Source: Lathyrus oleraceus (taxonomy: Eukaryota; Streptophyta; Magnoliopsida; Fabales; Fabaceae). Taken from it: a stretch of 64,000 bases of DNA. The stretch lies in contig NC_066579.1 in NCBI RefSeq assembly GCF_024323335.1, forward strand, positions 128,176,854 to 128,240,853. Direction: 5' to 3'. The notes beneath the pieces are model-generated. The model was not told the origin of the DNA, searched no databases, and saw nothing but the letters and a program-made list of their open reading frames with translations. Shown here one piece after another: positions 10,801-22,900 of the stretch (position 1 is its first letter; each line of letters begins with the position of its first letter). Position numbers and translations under genes: made by a program.

Positions 10801-12585
10801 TCCTAAAGCTAGTTAGTTGCAAAATCAACATAAGTATGGATGAGATTAGGTCCTCCCATTTTGCATATTTTTTGTGTGTGGTATGTTTCATGAGCATAGT
10901 TCATCATACTATGTCTTTAACATGCATTAACTCCAAAATTCTATTGCCCGGTCTCAAATAGTTGTAACTTCTACATAAGTCCAATTACGATTGTTTAACA
11001 TAGCGCTAAATTTTGACACAAAAGGCACAACATTCTAGTTAGTGAGATTGTAAGTCTCCCTTCTTTCGTGGTATTATGTGGAAACTTGGCCTTTTTTCCT
11101 TCCTTTGGAAGATGTCTTGGTTCAAGGATCCATGCTTGTGATAAGTGGGTTGAGCGTTCTCCAAAGAATGACTTAAACAAAAGCAAACCAAGAGCAATAC
11201 TAACTTCTAATTCATTAACAACTAACATTTAATTTCAAGTCATTTAATTTTAATTTCACTTTAATTTTTAAGCTTTATTCATTTGCCATTATTCATACCA
11301 TTTAAATTGTTTATGTTAATGTCATTTTCACTTTGTCCACTTGGGCCATATTTTGTGATATTATGATTGTGTATATTGTGATTGTTTGTGTGGTCATTTG
11401 ACCTTAATGTACATAATAAGAACAAAAACCCTAAAAAATATGTCGTGTGGACTGTTAGTTTGATCTGAGACTATTGGACTTTGAATTTAGGCAACACTCC
11501 CTATGCAAAGGACTTGGCCAATGCCAACTTTCATGAGACCAAGTGCTTGTGAATTGAAACTCCATCTGATACATCATTGAATATCCATTTGAGTTCATCT
11601 GCAACATGATCATTGTGAAGCTGTTATTTTGAACCTGTGACTTATGCCATCTTTGAAGTCATCTGCTACATGGGCAAAACTTGAAGAAGATCATGAAGTT
11701 GTTAAGCTTGGATGTGGCTATCTTTATTTGATGCCTTGCTCTTCAATTTTCTACTTGTGTATTGATATTGCTTGATTCTAAAGTCCAAGGGAAATTTGGG
11801 TTTCTATATGACATTCTTGTCTATTGGATTGCAGCCCATTGGTCAGATCTTTTCAACTCTCAACTTTTAAATTTATGCTTAGGATTAGTCTCTTCATCTC
11901 CTCCCCATTTATTTAATTTCAAAATCTCTCTCTCCTTTTAAAATCTTCTTTGCTTATGTCTATTTTCTAAACTTTGACATTATTGCAAACCAGAAACTTT
12001 GGTCTTATGCCATTGCATTTTCAAACTATTTTCTTAATCAAAACTTGTAAATGAACTTAACTATACTTGACTTAAAATTTCAAAAGACAAAAAGAACTAA
12101 CACTTATTCAAACCATTTTAGGCCCTTGTGCCTTTCAAACTAAAGTTTTTGTTAAAAGTAATGCACTCACTTTGAAATTGATACCACAAACTACGAGGTT
12201 TTGATCCCTCATTTCTATGTTGGTACGTAGGCACAAGTCCGAAGGTCTTGTCAAATTCAAAAATATAATTAATGAATTATTTTCTCATCCCCCATTCTAT
12301 TTATTGCAAACATCATTTTATACAAAAACATATATGCACACAAGAAAGGGCTCCCTAGGAGTACCTATGACACTTTGGGTGCTAACACCTTCCCTTTGTG
12401 TAACCAACCCCCTTACCTGTAATCTCTGGCATTTTATTAGTTTTGTTTTGAAAACTTATTATCTTTCTTGGGTTTTGTTCATACTTTTCCCTTTTCCCTT
12501 GGAAACAATAAAAGTGTGATCGCGACTCTGGTTTAATTGGCGTCTAGCTTATCCATAGCTTGATGGTTATGAATTTACCGCTACA
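7892..12585 (+). repeat. 5' LTR of Ogre element D, complete
   Basis: A 4,694-bp LTR from TGTAAGACCCC to CGCTACA, the longest uninterrupted Ogre LTR here and the reference for reading the damaged LTRs of B and C. The TATA box at 9407-9416 puts the RNA start near 9440, so U3 is about 1.5 kb and R-U5 about 3.1 kb. Short ORFs inside it are not conserved between copies as proteins and I do not call them. Confidence 0.9.
9407..9416 (+). promoter_or_regulatory. TATA box of the Ogre LTR (D)
   Basis: CTATAAATAG, about 1.5 kb into the LTR. The equivalent site is preserved in the C LTR (45895-45906, minus) and eroded in the left LTR of B (near 23095-23106). Confidence 0.65.
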
Positions 12586-12594
12586 AATATTAAG

Positions 12595-12612
12595 TGGCGA
12601 CTCTGCTGGGGA
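12595..12612 (+). promoter_or_regulatory. Primer-binding site of element D (tRNA-Arg type)
   Basis: TGGCGACTCTGCTGGGGA, nine bases after the LTR end. B has the same spacing and one difference (CTACT). This type of site is reported for Ogre elements. Confidence 0.85.
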
Positions 12613-13458
12613 GTAGTCTCCAGTGGGTTTAGCATACTTTTATGTGTGTATATAACTGTATATTTGATGTATGTATATTTGTTTATATGATATAATCTGC
12701 TTGTTGTGCTTGGTGATCTTTGAGTGGTGAGATAAGTTCTAACCCGAACTTGAGTGCAATTAAGATAGGAGGATGGTATAGTCATGCTCGACTTGTGTGG
12801 AGTAGTCCTTAACAAGTTGGCTTGAGACCCATCTACTCAGTGGAGACCCTTTTGGAGTTAGGAATGTCACACAAGTTATTTGTGGTTAGGCATTACTATC
12901 TCTAATTTGGGGTCCGAGAAGCTGAGGACCGTAGAACATTTAACCCCTCTTGGCCTATTTAGGACATAGTGTGGAGACTGTTCAAGTGTAGACTTGATAA
13001 CAGTTATTACGTGATACTACACTCAGACGAGTTTCTCTTGAGAATATTATGGGTTGATGAGTCAGTCATCCTAACCTATAATATCCGATAGATGGAATTA
13101 AGACTCTGTGAACTTTTTAGAACATGATCTACAGGTTTTATCCTTAGTTCACTCCTTTGGATGGTTCTTACCCAGACTCCATGCTCGTGACTCATAACAA
13201 ACCCTTGATTCTTAGTTGATCCAATCAAGTCTTGTCAATATCAATGGAACTTGGGTGTCGGTAAGGTGTGAACCATAATCTACCAAAATGGATGATTGAT
13301 CTTGACAATGACTTGATTCATCCCTTGACCTTTGTTTGTTTGTCTTGTGTGTGATCCCTTATTTGTGATTGTTGCATTCATGCATTCATGCGCATCATAA
13401 CATTCATCACGCAAAAATTTCAAGGAACTGAGGTGTTGTTTGCAAATATTTTCAGACC
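12613..13458 (+). other. Leader of element D
   Basis: Non-coding leader between primer-binding site and ORF1, colinear with the leader of B (37086-37925, reversed). I see no conserved ORF and no clear regulatory site. Confidence 0.6.
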
Positions 13459-15911
13459 ATGGATTGTGGACGAAGGAAGTAACACCCCTAATTTATTTTA
13501 ATATTTATTATCATATATATTACTAAAATGATGCAGTGTGTTAGTTATTTAGTTATTGTGATATTTTTGATGATTTTTGAAGTTGTAAGGTTATTTTAGT
13601 AGTTTTATAGTCAAGGGAATTATATATTTGGTGAGTGGAGAAATGAAATTAGGCTTTTAATTTAATTAATTAGAAATAATAAAATAGTACGTTATAATAA
13701 TTATAGTAGTTAGAATAATTAAAAACAAGTTATTCTATTAAATATTTATTTAAGTGTGACAGATATAAATATTTAATTGTATTATTTTGGAATAATTATT
13801 TAATTGAGATTAAAACAATATTACAAGTGTTTTACCGTTACAGGAGAATGTTTAAGTAGGAAGCGAAACATTTGAAAGTTTAAGTGTTGTTACCGTTAGG
13901 GAACACAATAATTATTGGGATTTTTATTATTATCAATAAATAATAATTAGTAATTATTAGGAGTATAATTCCAACCTTAGAATTAGCACGAGGGAAAATA
14001 CGGTAGAATCAAGAAGAAATTCTGGGAAAGCCATTCTGGAGAGTGAGGGAGGAACGCATAACTTTTCAAGATTTGTGAAAGCTGCAATTATCAGGTGATC
14101 AATAGGAGGGATAAGATCGTGAGTACTGTGAGACGGCATGATGCCTCTCAGCATTTTACTATACTATTTTTCCATTTAGTCGAATAAAATGCTCTAAATT
14201 GTAACACTGGGATTTTGGGCGATTGTGTTTCCTTATGTATTGGATTTTATTACTCTTATAGATTTTATTGTTAGAGATGTTTTGTTTAGACCATTACATG
14301 TTTATCTTTACTCCCATTGTGGTTTTTAATAAATACACGTTACTTATTGAGTTTTTATGATGAAGTAACATCCTAGTAAGTAGGTTCTTTTATAAATAAA
14401 TTATTTTGGGGTTTAGGGTGTTACAAAGGAACACTAAGAAGTACAGTTTCAGATGTCCCGACTTGAAAGAGTTAAGGAAGCTAGCATCCTTTGTATTAGA
14501 TCCCTTGGACTTCAAACAACGCCATGGGAAGCTTCTATCTATCTTATCTAGTTATGTGGTCGAAGGACTCCTGAGTGTGTTGGTTCAGTTTTATGACCCT
14601 CTCCACCGTTGCTTCATTTTTCCCGATTATCAGCTTGTGCCTACGTTGGAGGAATATGCCCATCTTTTGGGAATGCCTATTTATAACAAAGTTCCTTTTA
14701 GTGGATTAGAAGAGATTCCCATATCTCATCTTATTGTTGAAGCTCTTCACTTGAAGAAGTCTGAGATAGAGGCTTATTGGGTGAAGAAAGGAGGATTGTT
14801 TGGGTTGACTTCTGAATTCCTCATCAAGGAAGCTACTGCCTTTGCTCAAGCCGGTAGTGTGGACATTTTTGAAGCTATATTTATGTTGCTCATTTATGGA
14901 TTAGCTTTGTTCCCTAACATTGACGGTTTTGTTGATGTTAACGCCATTAGAATCTTTTTAGTTGGGAATCCTGTGCCTACCTTGCTAGGAGATATGTACT
15001 TCTCTCTGCATCTAAGGAATTCTAAAGGTGGTGGAACTATTGTCTGTTGCATTCCTCTTCTGTACAAGTGGTTTATTTTGCACTTGCCTCAGACACCTGC
15101 TTTTATGGAGAACAAACAATGGTGGTCTCAGAGACTTATGTTTCTCACTAATGATGATATAGTTTGGTATGATCCTTCTTTGAGCAGTGTGGAGATTATT
15201 GATTGTTATGGTGAATTCTCTAATGTGCCTCTCATTGGTACGCCAGGAGGAATTAACTACAATCCTGATTTGGCTCGTTGTCAACTTGGGTTCCCCTTGA
15301 GAGACAAACCTAATAACACTTTGTTAGAAGGTCTTTTCTATCAGGAGGGTAAAGATCCCCAACATTTGAAGCAGAAGATGGTGCATGCTTAGCATAATGT
15401 GCATAGGAAAGGAAAATCCGAGCTTGGTCCATGCAATTGTGTAGCTTTGGAAGCCTACACTCTTTGGGTGAAGAAGAGAGCTTTGGAGTTGAAGATGCCT
15501 TATGCTTGTGAGAGACCTACGTCTATGGTTGTGGTTGAGCCATTAACTCTCCCAAACCAAGATGTAGAGGAGTTGGAAGACGCGCTCGCTAAGATGAAAC
15601 AAGAGAAGGGTATGTGGGAAGAGAGTTTCCATGCTTTGAACAGAAAGCATGAGGAGTTGCAACTTGAGTCTAAGGACAAAGACGCACTTATTGAGCTACT
15701 TGAAGATCGAGTGACAAATAGACAGAGAGAGTCGGAGGTTTCATCTTCCTCTAGTATGCCTCATCCTTCCGTTGCATGGAAGAAGATTTTCGATCAGCTT
15801 GTCCTTGAGAAGACACGGATGAAGGCATCTTTTGAGACCGAGATCAAACGCATTCGAAGGAAGTACGCGCCTACAGCCAGATCTTTTGACATTGTTGTTA
15901 GGGATCCTTAG
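13459..15911 (+). pseudogene. ORF1: Ogre ORF1 protein of element D, split by solo LTR S2
   Basis: ORF1 is the extra ORF upstream of gag that marks Ogre elements; its role is unknown. The ATG is at 13459 (MDCGRR). S2 then intervenes, and the frame resumes at 14426 with RNTKKYSFRCPDLKELRKLAS. The N-terminal two thirds is a helical domain with HRCFIFPDYQLVPTLEEYAHLLGMPI, resembling plant mobile domain-type proteins (compare DUF7745-like annotations; not verified). The C-terminal part is a likely coiled coil (EELEDALAKMKQEKGMWEE onward). An in-frame TAG at 15390-15392 replaces the Trp codon present in B (HAWHNVHRK). Apart from S2 and this stop the frame is open to 15911. Confidence 0.8.
13478..14425. 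mobile_element. Solo LTR S2 inserted in ORF1 of element D
   Basis: A 948-bp insertion with ends AGTAACACCCC and GGGTGTTACA and the 5-bp duplication AAGGA (13473-13477 and 14426-14430). The uninterrupted site is preserved in B at 37060-37085. The first base of TG appears mutated to A. It has no ORF. The termini resemble S1, but the interior differs. Confidence 0.75.
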
Positions 15912-16029
15912 GATGACTAGTCTCCTTTTCTCTTGTATTTTTTATTTGGTTTCTGAAATTGTACTCAGTGTAATCCTTCCAATTATATAAATAAAAGAGG
16001 TTTTTTATGGTCATATCAAATTATTGTAA

Positions 16030-16176
<147 letters not shown>

Positions 16177-16265
16177 CAAATAATATAGTAAGTTCCTTGA
16201 AAATAAAAATAAACAAGCATTGCATTTCATGCATCATTCGCATAAGCAGGTTTCTCTTTTGCCAG

Positions 16266-19200
16266 ATGTCTCATTGGTGTTTCTTATGTGCTTCAGCTAA
16301 GCTGACTCATCGATACAATACCCGCGCCAATCACTCAAAGATTATGGAGCATCTAGAGAAAGATTACAGAGACTTGAAGGATGATATTGCCCGTATGACT
16401 TCCATGATGGAGTCAGTCCTAGCTGCTCAGAGCCAATCTTCTCTAACGCCTGTAACTCCTCCTCCTCAGAGGACTGTCATTTAAGAGGTGGCTACCTCTA
16501 CCATTCTTGCAAATGTTGCTCATTTTTCACCCAACATGCCAGCCAGATTCCCGTGGGGAATGCCGCCAAACTTTCCACCTGAAGGCTTTGCACCTACCTT
16601 TGCTTCTATGTCGGCATCTAGCCCGGTCACGTCTGTGCCGCCACCTGTTGTGCATACTCAACCCCGTGTAGAAGACACGATCTATCATTCTGAGCCGTCT
16701 GAGGTCCGTGATGTGTATGAGAAGATGGACGAGATGAAGGACCAATTCCTTGAGTTGTGTAAGGAGTTGAAAACTTTGAGGGGTAAGGACTTGTTTGGGA
16801 AAAGTGCTGCGGAACTTTGTTTGGTTCCAAATGTCAAGACTCCGGTGAAATTCAAAGTGCCTGACTTTGAAAAATACAAAGGGAATACATGTCCACTCAG
16901 TCATTTGGTGATGTACGCCAGAAAGATGTCTACTCAAACGGATAATGATCAGCTGTTGATCCATTATTTTCAAGACAACTTGACCGATGCCGCTATGAGG
17001 TGGTACATGGGATTGGATAGTGTGAGCATCCGCATGTTCAACGATTTGGGCGAAGCATTCGTGAAGTAGTACAAATATAATATTGATATGGCTACCGAAA
17101 ATATCAATTGAGGTCATTGTCTCAGAAGGATAAGGAGGCATTCAAGGAGTATGCTCAACGATGGAGAGAGCTTGCTGCTTAGATTACCCCTCCTTTAGAG
17201 GAAAAGGAGATTACTAAGATTTTTCTTAAGACCCTGAGCTCATTTTACTATGAGCGAATGATTTCCAATGCCTCCAGTGATTTTACCGAAATGGTAAACA
17301 TGGGGATAAGGCTCGAAGAAGGTGTCCGAGAAGAACGGTTGTCTAGAGAGGAGGTGTCGTCCAGCAAGAGGTATGACAACGGTTTCAGCAAGAAGAAGGA
17401 GAATGAAGTTAATGTAGTTTCAGTTAGGAGGCAAATGAGGCCTAATGTAAGAAGAAATCAACCACCTCGTAAACATCATCATTAACTATCATCAGTAATT
17501 CCGGTATTTTCAACAAATCAGCCAACACCAATTCAACAACAACAACGTCAACAACAACAACCACAACAGTGAACAAACACCTACAACAACAGTAATACCA
17601 ACAATCATCAGCAACCAAATTTTGAGAGGAAGGTCTTTTTTTACCCGATTCCGATGACATATGCAGAATTATATCCGTCTTTGGTTCTCAAGAACCTGTT
17701 ACAACCAAGAAATCCTCCGCAAATTTCCGAACCACTTCCTTGGTGGTACAAACTAGAACTCCATTGTGCTTTTCATCAAGGAGCTCCCGGACACGATATA
17801 GAGAATTGATATCCCCTCAAGTATGAAGTTCAGAAGCTGGTTAAGAGTGGAATGGTGTCCTTTGAGGACCGTGCGCCAAATGTTAAAGCTAACCCACTAC
17901 CTGCCCATGGGAATTCATCTGTTAATATGGTGGAAGTTTGTCTAGGGGAGTTCAAGGTATTCGATGTACGCTTCATTAGGAGGTCCTTGGTGAGGATGCA
18001 CAAGGATATTTTCCTGGTGAACGATTGTGAGCATGACCATGATGGTTATGCTATCTACAGTGTCAATCCTAGAGGTTGTGTGGTTGTGAAAAGGGACATC
18101 CAGCGGTTGATGGATGAAGGCTTGATTCAGATTGTTCAATCTCGTCACATAGATGATGATGTCAATGTAATAGTGCCAGTATTCCAGACACCAGAGATAG
18201 TGGTGATTTCATTTGATAGCAACAATAGTAACAACGTTAGTAATAGATCAGTATCGTCGTTGGTTATACGGTTAGCGGGTCCAGTCCCGTATGCATCCGA
18301 TAAAGTTGTTCCGTATCGGTATAATGCTACTATGGTGAAAGATAGTCAAGAGGTCCCGTTACCTACAACCAGTTTTGTTGTAAGCATTGTGGATGTTACT
18401 AAGGTGACCCGTAGTGGTATTGTGTTTGGGCCGGTGTTCCCAAAGAATATGGAAGATTTGTTTGTCAGTAAGAACGTGGATGTGCCTGTGGTAGAATCAG
18501 TTAGTGCTCCAAGGTGTCAGTCTGGTGAATCCAGCGGCTTGAAGCCTAATGATGATGATGAAGTACTCAGGCTAATTAAGAAAAGTGAGTTCAACATGGT
18601 GGAGCAGATGCTCCAAACCCCCTCGAAGATTTCAATACTGTCTCTATTAATGAATTCAGAAGCGCACAGAGAAGAATTGCAGAAAGTTCTTGAGCAAGCG
18701 TATGTGGAACATGATGTTACGGTGGATCAATTTGATCATACTGTAGCTAACATTACGTCCTGCAATAATCTCAGTTTTTATGATGAAGAACTCCCTGAGG
18801 AGGGTAGAAATCATAATTTGGCTCTGCACATTTCAATGAACTGTAAGGAGGATGCTTTGTCAAATGTGTTAGTAGACACCGGGTCTTCATTGAATGTACT
18901 TCCAAAGTTGAATCTTTCCAAGATGTCATACCAAGGAGCGCCTATGAGGTATAGTGGCATGATTGTTAAAGCTTTTGACGGTTCGCGCAAAATTGTGATT
19001 GGAGAAGTGGAGCTTCCCGTGAAGATAGGTTCGAGTGACTTCCAAATTACTTTTCAAGTAATGGATATCCACCCGGCCTACAGTTTTCTATTTGGAAGGC
19101 CATGGATTCATGAGGCAGGAGTCGTTACTTCAACATTGCACCAGAAGCTCAAGCTTATCAAGAATGGGAAGCTTGTTATTGTTGGCGGGGAGAAGGCGTT

Positions 19201-19613
19201 GTTGGTCAGCCAACTGTCATCTTTCTCTTATGTTGAAGCTGAGGATGAGGTTGGAACTCTGTTCCAAGCCTTATCTATTGTTGAGGAAAAGAGAGTCGAG
19301 GCACCTATGTCCTCATTCAAAGATGCATTGAAGATTGTTGAAGATGGTCAGTCAGATCAGTGGGGCAGATGGTAGAGGTCTCCGATAACAAGAGCAGAGC
19401 CAATTTAGGGTTCCAACAAGGTTCGTCACCCGTCAAATCTGAAGATGTACAACTCAGTTTCCGTAGCGGAGGGTTCATTCATGGTAATGAACAACACTTA
19501 GCTGCTGTGCTAGAGGATGATGAAGAGGAAGACTGCACCAATTTTGTGATGCATGGAAAGGCTTGCAACAATTGGACTGCCGTTGATATTCCTGTTATTA
19601 TGCATCGATCTAA
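16266..19613 (+). pseudogene. gag-pro: Gag-protease polyprotein of Ogre element D, degraded
   Basis: The frame starts MSHWCF at 16266, or more likely at MEHLEK (16344), since the first ATG is GTG in B. Gag core: KFKVPDFEKYKG, HYFQDNLTDAAMRWYMGLD, FKEYAQRWRELAA (about 16840-17180). A Gln/Asn-rich linker and a CAFHQGAPGHDIEN knuckle-like stretch follow. The aspartic protease at 18870-19130 has an intact DTGSSLNVLP, then FDGSRKIVIGEVELPVKIG and LFGRPWIHEAG. A G-patch-like SDNKSRANLGF follows near 19390. Lesions: stops at 16482, 17067, 17180, 17483, 17570 and 17807 (first-base positions, approximate), a one-base loss near 17100 and another near 19367. It ends HRSK at the intron donor. Confidence 0.85.
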
Positions 19614-19871
19614 GTAATTGCCTTTATTTGTTTTCGAAAATCCTTCTTCTATGCCTAAGGGAGAAGTGAACATTGTTTAGGCATTTCAAATTTGATCATC
19701 AATAAAATATAATTCTATTCATCCACATCTATGATGTTTTATTGTTACTTTTTGCTTTATCCTGAAAATGGTAATCACAAAGAACATACATAAATAATAT
19801 AATTGTCCATCTGCATAATATTTGGTCACAAATTCACTTCTCTAAAATCAAAATATCAAATCATTATGCAG
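19614..19871 (+). other. Predicted gag-pro/pol intron of D
   Basis: Donor TCTAA|GTAATT at 19614 and acceptor TTATGCAG at 19864-19871. Removing these 258 bases joins HRSK to LASNPIEYSDPS in frame and skips the TAA stop that overlaps the donor. B and C are colinear. The pol exon that follows has only 37 bases (19872-19908). Confidence 0.75.
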
Positions 19872-19908
19872 GTTGGCTTCTAACCCCATTGAATACAGCG
19901 ATCCTTCT

Positions 19909-22900
19909 TGTAGCGAGAAATTCATGATCATCAAGCTATTGACAAGCTAGAGATCAAATAACAAGAGTCGCCACCGCGCTTTTATTGTTTCCAAGGAAAA
20001 AGAGAAAAAGTACAAACAAAACCCAAAAGTAAGAAGTTTTCAAATCAAAACTAATAAAAATTCAGAGATCACAGGTAAGGGGGTTGGTTACACAGAGGGA
20101 AGGTGTTAGCACCCAAAGTGTCCTAGGTACTCCTAGGGAGCCCTTTTTGTGTGCATATGTATTTTGTATAAAGTGATGTTTACAAACAAATAGAATTGGG
20201 GGATGAGAAAAGAATTCATTAATTATATTTTTGTGTTTGACAAGACCTTCGGTCTTGTGCCTACGTACCAACATAAAAATGAGGGATCAAAACCACGTAG
20301 TTCGTGATACAAATTTCAAAGTGGATGCATTGCTTTTAATAGAATTTAAGTTTGAAAGGCACAAAGGCCTAAAAATGGTTTGAATGAGTTAGTTCTTTTT
20401 GGCTTTTTGAAAGTTTAAGTCAAGTATAGTTAAGTTTATTTACAAGTTTGACTTAAGAAAAGAAGTTTGAAAATGCAATGGCATATGCCAAAGTTTCTAT
20501 CTTTTTGCAAAAGTGGTCAAAGTTTAGAACAAAAGTAGTTCACACAAAGAAGATTTTGAAAAATGGAGGGAGAGATTTTTGAAATTAAAGAAATAGGGAG
20601 AAGATGAAGAGACTATTCTATATACAAAATTAAAAGTTTAGAGTTGAAAAGATCTGACCAAATGGGTAACAATCCAATAGACAAGAATGTCAATAGAAAC
20701 CCAGAATTCCCTTGGACTTTTAGAATCAAGCAACACACAAATGCACAATTATATTATCTTCAAGAGCAAGACATCAAGTAAAGATGGCCACATCCAAGCT
20801 TATCCATTCCATGATCTTCTTCAAAATAGCCCATGTAATAGATGAATTCCACAAGTCACAGGTTCAAAATAACAACTTCACAATGATCATGTTGCAGATG
20901 TACTTAGAGAGGTCTTCAAAGATGCACCAGATGAAGTTTCAAATTTCAAGCACTTGGTTCTTCAACAAATTGGCATTGGCCAAGTCCTTTAGCTTAGGAA
21001 GGTTGCCTAGATTCTAAGTCCGTTTGTCCAAGATCAAGCCAACAGTCCACTCAAAAGTTTTTTAGGGTTTTTGTTATTATTATGTACATTAATGGTCAAA
21101 GACCACACAAACAAGCAAAGTATACACAAACAAAATATATCACACAATATGGTCCAAATGGACAAAGTGAAAATTGCATTAACATAAACAATTAGAATGA
21201 TATGAACAATGGCAAATGAAATAGAGTGCTAAAAATAAATTGCATTAAAGTAAAGGCTTGAAATTAAAAGTTAGTAGTTAATTGGTTAGAAGTTAGTAAT
21301 GTTTTGCTTTTGCTTTTCATTTCAAGACATTCTTTGGAGAACACTCAACCCGCTTACCACAAGCATGAATCCTTGAGCCAAAACATCTTTCAATGGAAGG
21401 AAAGAAGGCGAAGTTTTCACACAATACCATGAAAGAGGAGAGACTTACAATCTCACTAACTAGAATGCTTATGCCTTTTATGTCACAAATTTAGCGCTAT
21501 GTTAAGCAATCGTAATTGGACTTATGTAGAAGTCACAACTATTTGAGACTGGGCAATAGAATTTTGGTGTTAATGCATGTTAGAGAGATAGTATAATGGA
21601 CTATGTTCATGAAACATACTACAGACAAAAAAGAATATGCAAAAGGTGTGGCCTAATCTCATCCATACTCATGTCAATTTTTCAATCAACTAGCATTAGG
21701 ACTTTGAGATGTCATAGGCCAAATGTAATGAATGAATGAAGAAGGGGAATAAGATGAAGTGGGAGGGGAATGGATCAAAACACAAATTGGTCAAAGGAGG
21801 ACTTTTACCAAATTAATATCATCCATTCATTTTGGGAGATGGAATGTACATTCCATCAATCCCCTAAATCCAATTATATTAATTTGACAAAGTCAAATCA
21901 ACCTTGACCAAGGCCCTACAACAAGAGTTAAACATAAACAAGTCATCACAGTTGGTCAACAAATTTATTTGGAATTTATTCAAATTAAAAAAACACTAAA
22001 ATAGTGCATTTAAATTAAATATGGTTTGTCCAATTCCTAAAATCTCATTAAAACACCAAAGAAATGACCATGAGATTTATCATAGGTCAAACAAGGTCAA
22101 AGGACCTTGGAGAAAAAATTTCATAATTTTTGGACATTTAAAAATATTTTTAAACAATTAAAAACAAATGAAAAAGCAATTAATTCATGAAAAATATTAA
22201 TAATGATCCAAAAAATAATTTTAATTCAGAGTATGAAAGAGAAAAATATTTGAATTTTTTTGGTGAAAGTCTCGTATTTTTTGGATCAATATTGAATTTG
22301 ATATGAATTATTAAAAATAATGCAATTAAAATGAAAATTAAAATATCAGAAAAAACGTGGACCACTTGATCTCCCTCATTAATTGAGGTGGCAGATCAAG
22401 TGGCCACCAGCACGCATTCCATGTGGTCACTAGTCAACTGCGCAGCACGCGTGGTAATGCAAACCAACGCACGAGATTAAAACAAATAAAATGGATCCTA
22501 TGTCTCAGAACCATCCAGCACACCACCGGCGTCCAAGGACCGGTTGTCTTCTCCGGCGAGCCTCGCCGGACTGGTTCAGTCATAACCATCACCAAAATTA
22601 AAAAGAAGGACATGATTTTAAAGTAAAAATGACACTGAGCACGAATCTGACCTCAATTTATCCTAACTCCAAGTATATTAAGAGATACATGGAGTTGAAA
22701 TTTGAGGTACATGAACTGAGTTGCTTCGATTTGTCCTCAAAGCAACTCAATCTTCTTGCCTACATTGGTAGGACTTCAGACAACCAAAGAATCAATAGAA
22801 TTGAGCAAGAATTTGAGAGAATCGAAGAGATCAAAATTTCTGGAAAATACCTTCAATGGAGGTCTGGATTCAACTGATCTTGATCTTGCTTGTACTTGAT

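Noticed and set aside
12217..12519. Small ORF with MLVRRHK and GSLGVP, recurring at 20062-20274 and 38106-38399
   Set aside because: It recurs because the Ogre LTR end is repeated. The ends and many residues differ between copies with no sign of protein-level constraint, so I treat it as LTR sequence. A codon-substitution test on many copies would decide.
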